From: Euborellia annulipes | Taxonomy: Eukaryota; Arthropoda; Insecta; Dermaptera; Anisolabididae | Assembly (NCBI GenBank): GCA_023213315.1 | Contig: JAKCPI010028203.1 | Coordinates: 1 to 64,000, forward strand | Length of the DNA: 64,000 nt | Reading direction: 5' to 3' | In this document: piece after piece, positions 58,875-64,000 of the stretch | Layout: each line of letters begins with the position of its first letter | How positions within the stretch are numbered: the stretch's first letter is position 1 | Program-made: the position numbers and the translations under genes | Notes under the pieces: model-generated | Told to the model about the DNA's origin: nothing | The model's input: only the letters and a program-made list of their open reading frames with translations | Databases searched by the model: none

Positions 58875-59348
58875 TCAGAGTTGGAGATGACAGATGGGAC
58901 CATCCTCGTCAGAGTCATAAAAGTACCTTTGTTTGGCGGATAGGCCACGCTGTAATCGACGCACTGCCTCTTTGATCAAACCACCATCGCGTAACAGTTC
59001 TTGTAACATTTCGTAGGGATCATCACTTGACGAGACCGATTTGGATTTGCCACTTTTTTGCACGGTCAAGCACGTATGGCCCCCCGAGACACAGAGACTA
59101 TTTGAATTACACGATTTGCCACACAAACAAGCTTCACATGTCGAATCTCCCCAACTTCTTGAAGGTATCCGATAAGGCGAGGCGCGGGATTTATGATGCA
59201 CAGCGAAACTTGGTCGGGATTTGAAACCACTTAATCGGAGATTTTCTTTAATCTCAGAGACTAACTCTTCCATATCACGGGCAAAGAATTCCTGAGCTGA
59301 TGTAGTCGCTGCGGGAGAGAGAATGCACATTTGCTCTTTGCTCGGCAT
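58875..59348 (-). CDS. FRAT/GBP-like GSK3-binding protein
   Basis: Single open exon, 157 residues from the ATG at 59348. Residues 109-134 (DDPYEMLQELLRDGG then LIKEAVRRLQR) match the GSK3-binding helix of vertebrate FRAT/GBP (DDPHRLLQQLVLSGNLIKEAVRRL). Residues 25-40 (DMEELVSEIKENLRLS) match the FRAT N-terminal box (VDRLVAQIGETLQL), and RASPYRIP (55-62) resembles RAAPYCV. In vertebrates these proteins bind GSK3, compete with Axin and favour beta-catenin signalling. A cysteine cluster (71-93, CEACLCGKSC) and an acidic end (YDSDEDG) are specific to this protein as far as I know. An in-frame ATG at 59507 would add 53 residues from a CT-repeat with a hydrophobic run; I judge that to be 5' UTR. 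The length is shorter than human FRAT1/2. Function is inferred from the motif. Confidence 0.88.
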   Translation of the reverse strand: MPSKEQMCILSPAATTSAQEFFARDMEELVSEIKENLRLSGFKSRPSFAVHHKSRASPYRIPSRSWGDSTCEACLCGKSCNSNSLCVSGGHTCLTVQKSGKSKSVSSSDDPYEMLQELLRDGGLIKEAVRRLQRGLSAKQRYFYDSDEDGPICHLQL

Positions 59349-59830
59349 CACGCCGGAACTTGAACTGCTGTCTCGCCTCGTAATGATGAAAATACAACAA
59401 GGAACTGCGAGTAGTAGGGAGAGTGTGTGCGAGAGAGAGAGAGAGAGAATTGAAGAAAGAAATTTATTCAGATGGGTTGTATGTTCACTGATCTCGTCCC
59501 AACTCAAGAGTGAATGGGTCAGGCATGCCGTCGTCTGTTATTGTTTTCATTCCGTTGAGTGCTGCGGTCATGCGCCGCCTCAAAACATAGTCCATGTAAA
59601 CAAACCATTGGTTCAACCATTTCCAATTCATTCACTAATCAATTAATATAATTAAAATAAAGTTTAGTTAATTTAAACATTTTAATTAGGGTAGTTTATA
59701 TAAAAAAATTAATTTTTTACGAATGTAAACAAGATAAACGGTGCGGAGGAATACACGCTCAAGGTTACTCCTCCCGTGACGTCATGAAGGCGACGTCACG
59801 CCCGTCTCGAGTATACGAGAGGGGCTTTAT
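59349..59830 (-). promoter_or_regulatory. 5' UTR and putative promoter of the FRAT-like gene
   Basis: A (GA)n run (59428-59448) lies in the presumed 5' UTR. A full CRE palindrome TGACGTCA at 59777-59784 and a second CGACGTCA at 59791-59798 lie about 430-450 bp upstream of the start codon, in CpG-bearing DNA. CREB/ATF binding is inferred only from the words. Confidence 0.4.
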
Positions 59831-60352
59831 TGAAACGAATGGGGATCACCCTTGGAGAAGGGGAAGTAGAAAGAAAGAGGAGGAGCATAATTAGGAATTC
59901 TTTCTTAAACACTAACAACAACAACAACAACAACAACAGACAAATATACTTGTGAAATAAAAATAAATATTTTTTATAAATAATGAAAATTTAACAAAGT
60001 AAATAAAACGAATAATTGTTAAATAACAATGCAAATGATTCTTTATTAAAATATAAACTTTGTTTTTATATTTTTTGTTTCAAAGTTTTTATTTGTGCTC
60101 TATTTAACTGAATATAAAAAAAAGACATTTTTTGTTATCGAAGAATAAATAAAAAGCGAGGATGTCATGATGACGTGTCAAGAGAGCCATTCATAAAGCA
60201 ATGACTCCAGTATGGCCGGCGCCAATGGAATTTTAATTAATCATACTGTTTATAACTCTTTCCCTTTGTTCCTATTGATTTGTTTTTGTATATGCCTATC
60301 AAAACTCATGAAAAATATTTACTCTCCCTCCCCACCCTCCTCCCTCTCCCCT
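59831..60352. other. Unannotated stretch upstream of the FRAT-like gene
   Basis: (CAA)n at 59913-59937, AT-rich DNA, TGACGTG near 60170 and a pyrimidine-rich run at 60320-60360. Confidence 0.4.
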
Positions 60353-60703
60353 CTCTCCGTCGCTTTATCTCTATCCAAGCTGATAAACATGGATTAATTA
60401 TCATTTGTTGTTGTTGTTGTGTTGTTGATGTTTTTCCATATGAGTCATCAATATTCAGGCTAAATTGGCTGCCAGCGCCATCTTTTAACAAGAATTGCCA
60501 ATTGTCAAAACAAAATTCATCAATAATACCAAAAGCATCAACGTTTGAGTATGCGCTAATTTGTTAACAAACAAATCCCCAATTGAGGACTTTTGTGCTG
60601 TGCGACCAGTCACACCAGATTTTTCGTTTTCTATCAATGAATTGAGTGGCGATGTGGATTTTTTTTATGTTGATTTTAAGTCAAGCATAATTAAAAGCAT
60701 CTA

Positions 60704-60812
60704 GCCCGCGGGCTTGGTCTAGTGGCTAGCGTGCTGGCCTTCTATACCAAGGGTCGCTGGTTCAGATCCCAGGCAGTCCGATGGTTTTATTTAAACCATT
60801 TGGATACCAAAT
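60704..60812 (+). mobile_element. SINE family C head, left arm
   Basis: gggcttggtctagtggctag (A-box region), CTGGTTCAGATCCC (B box) and tccgatggttttatttaaac. The 3' part is replaced by the gtatattggggggccc sequence. Confidence 0.8.
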
Positions 60813-61168
60813 TGTATATTGGGGGGCCCAAAAAATGTGATGTCTGAAATCAAAAAACACTTCCCTCTCATTTTATTCCTTTATTTGAGTAAAATTCACC
60901 TGGGAAATTTTAGACCGATTGGACAACGTGTGCCTGGCCGGCCAGAAGGTCAAAGTTCATCGGTTCCCCTAAATTTGACTATTATCACCTGTAACTCCTT
61001 CACGGAAGGACCAGCAAAAAAAGTTCATCAGTAATTTTTTGAAGAGCATTCAATTTACTAAAAAAAAGTCCTTTAACATCTAGTAAAACCAACGGTTTTC
61101 ATGGTATCGGCAAAAATCGAATCTGGTTGGGTGGGGGGGGGGGGGCACGTCACATTGACTTTCAAATA

Positions 61169-61890
61169 ACACTAGTAGGCAAAATGAAATTTCTTTTTTC
61201 GAGCCCCGAGATAATTTTTTCAGATTCTTAAGTAAAATGACCCCCTGAATCCAAATATGACCTCCGTTTTCGGGGAACAGCCCCCTGCTTATTTCCACCC
61301 CTTTTCGTTAATCTTAGGGCCATTAATTAAATTTGAACGGATGAAAAAGAATATTTTGGCCTTAACATTTCTTCAGATGGTCTAGAGAGGTGAAAAGTTC
61401 AAAACCATAAACGTTCGGTCCCAAGGGGGAAGGAAGAGGAGGATTTTGTCCCTTAAATTGCAAAAAATCATTAAAAATGATCGATTTTTTCGGATTTTTG
61501 TTTTTCACTGCTTTTCTGCATATTCCAGCTAACAGATCTCCCTCACCCTTCCTTAAACATCCCTTAACAAAAGAAAAATACATAGGATAAAGCGCGTGGG
61601 GTGTTAACGATTCCGAAGCCCTCGCAAGGAGATGGAAGCTTCACAGCTCCACGCTGCACAGTTGGTCAAATTCGCAAATATGCGGTTACAACTAGCTTTT
61701 TTTTCGGAGGATCTTTATTATATCTACAGATTCTTCTATATTCTACCAATATTTGCTAATTCGACTGACTTGGCTAGATATATGTAGAAAATCAGTAAAG
61801 AAATTGCAAAAACCAGAAAAAATCGATCATTTTTAATGATTTTTTGCAATTTAAGGGACAAAACCCTCCTCTCCCCCCCCCCTTGAAATC
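61169..61890. mobile_element. Decayed family E element in the spacer
   Basis: cactagtaggcaaaatgaaa, cagccccctgcttatttcca, gaagccctcgcaaggagatg and a second inverted gcaatttaagggacaaaa match the 33991-34887 element. The right terminus is not recognisable. Confidence 0.65.
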
Positions 61891-61932
61891 AATTCAGATT
61901 TCAGGCATCACATTTTTTGGGCCACCCTAATA

Positions 61933-62053
61933 TACAATTTGGTATCCAAATGGTTTAAATAAAATCATCGATCTGCCTGGGATCCGAACCAGCGACCCTT
62001 GGTATAGAAAGAAGGCCAGCATGCTAGCCACTACACAAAGCCCGCGGGCTAGA
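61933..62053 (-). mobile_element. SINE family C head, right arm
   Basis: Mirror of 60704-60812: gggatccgaaccagcgaccc (B box complement) and ctacacaaagcccgcgggct. Confidence 0.8.
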
Positions 62054-62354
62054 TGCTTTTAATAATGTTTGACTTAAAAGTGAAATAAAAATAAAAAAAA
62101 AACCACATCGCCACTCAATTCATTGATACAAAAAGAAAAATCTGGTGTGACTGGTTAGCGCATACTCAAACGTTGATGCTTTTGGTATTATTGATGAATT
62201 TTGTTTTGTCAATTGGCAATTCTTGTTAAAAGATGGCGCTGGCAGCCAATTTAGCCTGAATATTGGTGACTCATATGGAAAAACAACAACAACAACAACA
62301 ACAAATGATAATTAATCCATGTTTATCAGCTTGGATAGAGATAAGGGGACGGAG

Positions 62355-62642
62355 AGTGCATCAGTAAAGTACTAGTACTCTTTGGCGGATTTTGTTCAAA
62401 AGCTTCGTGTCACGTCCCAGGGGGGTGTTTAACTTAAATATAAAATTTCAACCTCGTAGCTCTTTTCGTTCTTGAGATATTTTTTTCACAGACACACAGA
62501 GAGACCATGTCGCGAAAACCACTTTTTTGGATTCAGGGGACCTCAAAACGTGAAGATCCATCAAAATCTCGACATCGAATTTTTGACATGAATCCAATAC
62601 TTTCTCTCTATATATTAACATATTTAGAGGTAAGAGAAAGTA
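62355..62642 (-). mobile_element. Family A head half
   Basis: agtgcatcagtaaagtacta, cttttttggattcaggggac, the gacatcgaatttttgacatg block and head ending ggtaagagaaagta. Confidence 0.82.
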
Positions 62643-62906
62643 GTCCTCGAGCTTGGTGTAGTTGATAGCGTGCCTACCTTCTATACCGAACGTCGCGGGT
62701 TCGGATCCCAGGCAGACCGATGATTTTATTTAAGCCATTTGGATACCAGATAGCTTAAATAGAAATGCCTGGACCCCCAATATCCATTTTAATCAATAAG
62801 GGATATCGTCAAAGTCTTAAATGGCCTTAGTTGCTGAAAAGACTGTGAATGTGTGTGTGAGTGTGAGTGTGAATGAGGAAAAAGTGTGAGTGTTAAAAAA
62901 AACGAC
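62643..62906 (+). mobile_element. SINE family C, full length
   Basis: Flanked by aaagta on both sides (62637-62642, 62907-62912). gcttggtgtagttgatagcg, GGGTTCGGATCCC and a gtgagtgtgagtgtgaatg tail. Confidence 0.82.
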
Positions 62907-62912
62907 AAAGTA

Positions 62913-63058
62913 AAATCAATTATTTTTTAGGTGCTCTTTAAAATGTTTATTCTCTTTTAGCCCTCAAAATTGTTTGAAGCACACTTTATTCTTGTACTTC
63001 ATAGAAAAGAATAGGAGAAATGGTAACAAAATATAAATAATTTCCTTTGTTTATCCAG
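62913..63058 (+). mobile_element. Family A body fragment
   Basis: tcaattattttttaggtgct, gaagcacactttattcttg and gaaatggtaacaaaatataa. It continues in plus orientation after the head-half in minus orientation, so two copies abut. Confidence 0.7.
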
Positions 63059-63311
63059 AAAGTGCTTCAGACCCCGTCTACGCTATTTCAGTTGCATTCT
63101 ATGCAAGTTAAGTCATTAATCTCTAATGAAAGCAATATTCCTATCAATAGTTTCATTTATCTAGTGAATAGTTGCGATAGTTTATAGGATATCAGGGTCC
63201 AATGACGGTTTTGGGGGGAAAACTTTAGCCTCCGCCATGAATTCTAATCTATCCCCGAAAACTTAATACAGTATGATGATTTGTATAAATATTGTGTTAT
63301 TTATATGTATA
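63059..63311. other. Unannotated stretch
   Basis: AT-rich; nothing recognised. Confidence 0.35.
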
Positions 63312-63400
63312 CTAGTCGCAAAGCCCGCTTTCGGCGTGCTTCCCGCCTAGCGGAGGGGTACCGAGGGGGGCGGGGGAGGCGGTCCGCCCCGGAAAAAATA
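63312..63400 (-). mobile_element. Helitron 3' end (minus orientation)
   Basis: On the minus strand a hairpin GCACGCC-gaaa-GCGGGC-type stem is followed by TTTGCGA, then CTAG and a host T. The spacing to CTAG is 7 nt, as in the Helitron at 31466. GC-rich DNA (to about 63400) continues inward. The 5' end is not located. Confidence 0.6.
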
Positions 63401-63851
63401 AATATAAAATGTGTATAGGTTGGGTTCGCCACAGTGGATGGCTGAATGGCGGAGGCTAACGGCCAAAAAATAAATGAAAAATAAAAATAAATAAATAGAG
63501 ACACAAAAATTTGGTGATGACAGGCATAAACACAAAAATTAGAATCACAGCGCAAAACGTCGCCGGGACCAAAAGCCTTTTATTTCGTCTGCTGTGTGAT
63601 TAGTTGGCATACATCAGATTAAATATACCGGCATTTTGTTCCCTCGACTTATATAGATAGCAGCACTAAGCAATGAATGTTTTTAGTTGCTTTCAAGGAA
63701 TTAGAGCGCGCCACCGAGCAGTGGCATTCCACCGCGCTGCATTTTGAAGCTCTATCGTGACACTCCAATCGTGAGTGTTAAAAAAAGAAAAGAGTAAAGT
63801 GGTCTTCAGAAGATTTCAATGGCAAAATAAGAATATAAATTAGATGAAGCC
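63401..63851. other. Unannotated stretch with a family A fragment
   Basis: May include the rest of the Helitron. At 63793-63832 gagtaaagtggtcttcagaa, gatttcaatggcaaaataag is a minus-strand family A body fragment. Confidence 0.4.
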
Positions 63852-64000
63852 AGGGCCGGCGCTAGGATTTTGGCGCCCCGATGCAGAACAGTAATTGACG
63901 CCTTACAACTTTAAAATTTTGCAATTGCTCGCCTTTGGCGGAAAATTTTTCTCCCTCTCATGAAAATCATTGTTTTTTAGGATCACGGAATTTTTTCCGC
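63848..64000. mobile_element. Start of a hAT-like MITE, cut by the window end
   Basis: CAGGGCCGGCGCTAGGATTT begins a terminus like that of the element at 37088. The other end lies beyond the window. Confidence 0.5.

Larger units (their letters stand above)
60353..62356. repeat. Inverted duplication: ~500- and 460-bp arms around a ~1.05 kb spacer
   Basis: Left arm 60353-60851 and right arm 61897-62356 are inverted copies in the same order: ctctatccaagctgataaac, a TTG/CAA microsatellite, ggctgccagcgccatctttt, a family A tail piece, a SINE C head and gcccaaaaaatgtgatg. The left arm has ~45 bp that the right lacks. The arms contain different repeat families in the same arrangement, so this looks like a segmental inverted duplication and not a single transposon. 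Confidence 0.85.

Noticed and set aside
59349..59507. N-terminal extension of the FRAT-like ORF to an ATG at 59507 (53 more residues with a membrane-like segment)
   Set aside because: The hydrophobic and serine-leucine run comes from a CT microsatellite. FRAT similarity starts after the internal ATG at 59348, so I treat the extension as 5' UTR.

Overview
This is a 64 kb piece of a large, repeat-rich, AT-rich animal nuclear genome. It has spliced genes on the minus strand, long introns, several SINE families with target-site duplications, many MITE-like elements, long CA and GA microsatellites and frequent poly-G runs. A short (CCTAA)4 block at 57.4 kb, the complement of the arthropod TTAGG telomere motif, suggests an arthropod, perhaps a crustacean or chelicerate. 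I cannot name the species, and that inference rests on one short block. Two protein-coding genes can be supported, both on the minus strand. The first is prolidase (PEPD, Xaa-Pro dipeptidase). Exon 1 is at 57585-57604 (coding part), exon 2 at 51664-51838 and exon 3 at 1184-1375. The exons join in frame with canonical GT/AG borders and encode the first 129 residues; the catalytic half lies beyond the left edge. Intron 2 is 50,288 bp and fills about 79% of the window. The second gene, about 1.3 kb upstream of PEPD, is an apparently intronless ORF (58875-59348) for a 157-residue FRAT/GBP-like GSK3-binding protein. It carries the FRAT GSK3-interaction helix and a conserved N-terminal box. The rest is transposon debris, mostly in PEPD introns 1 and 2. 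The dominant family, here 'family A', has about 25 copies, most of them fragments. A full unit is about 680-690 bp, with a hairpin at each end, a subterminal inverted ACTTTCTCTTACC motif and an internal TG microsatellite. It resembles Helentron-derived (HINE/DINE-1-like) elements. Other elements are a non-autonomous Helitron (31466-32020) whose empty site survives in another copy, a second Helitron 3' end (63312), a tRNA-derived SINE (family C) with about ten copies, and a SINE with a 5S-rRNA-like head and (AAG)n tail (family B). A roughly 560 bp tRNA-headed SINE (family N), hAT-like MITEs with 8-bp duplications, Harbinger-like elements with TTA/TAA duplications and mariner-like palindromic MITEs are also present. 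Several structures do not fit one simple family. They are a 144-bp tandem array (22.1-23.3 kb), long foldbacks at 23.3, 24.7, 30.7-31.25 and 34.9 kb, and an inverted duplication around a 1 kb spacer at 60.35-62.36 kb. Hammerhead-ribozyme-like motifs occur at 3.7, 11.6, 17.6 and 30.8/31.2 kb. Nested insertions give a partial relative chronology, for example SINE C, then hAT and a TIR element, then SINE N. I see no bacterial, CRISPR or viral system.
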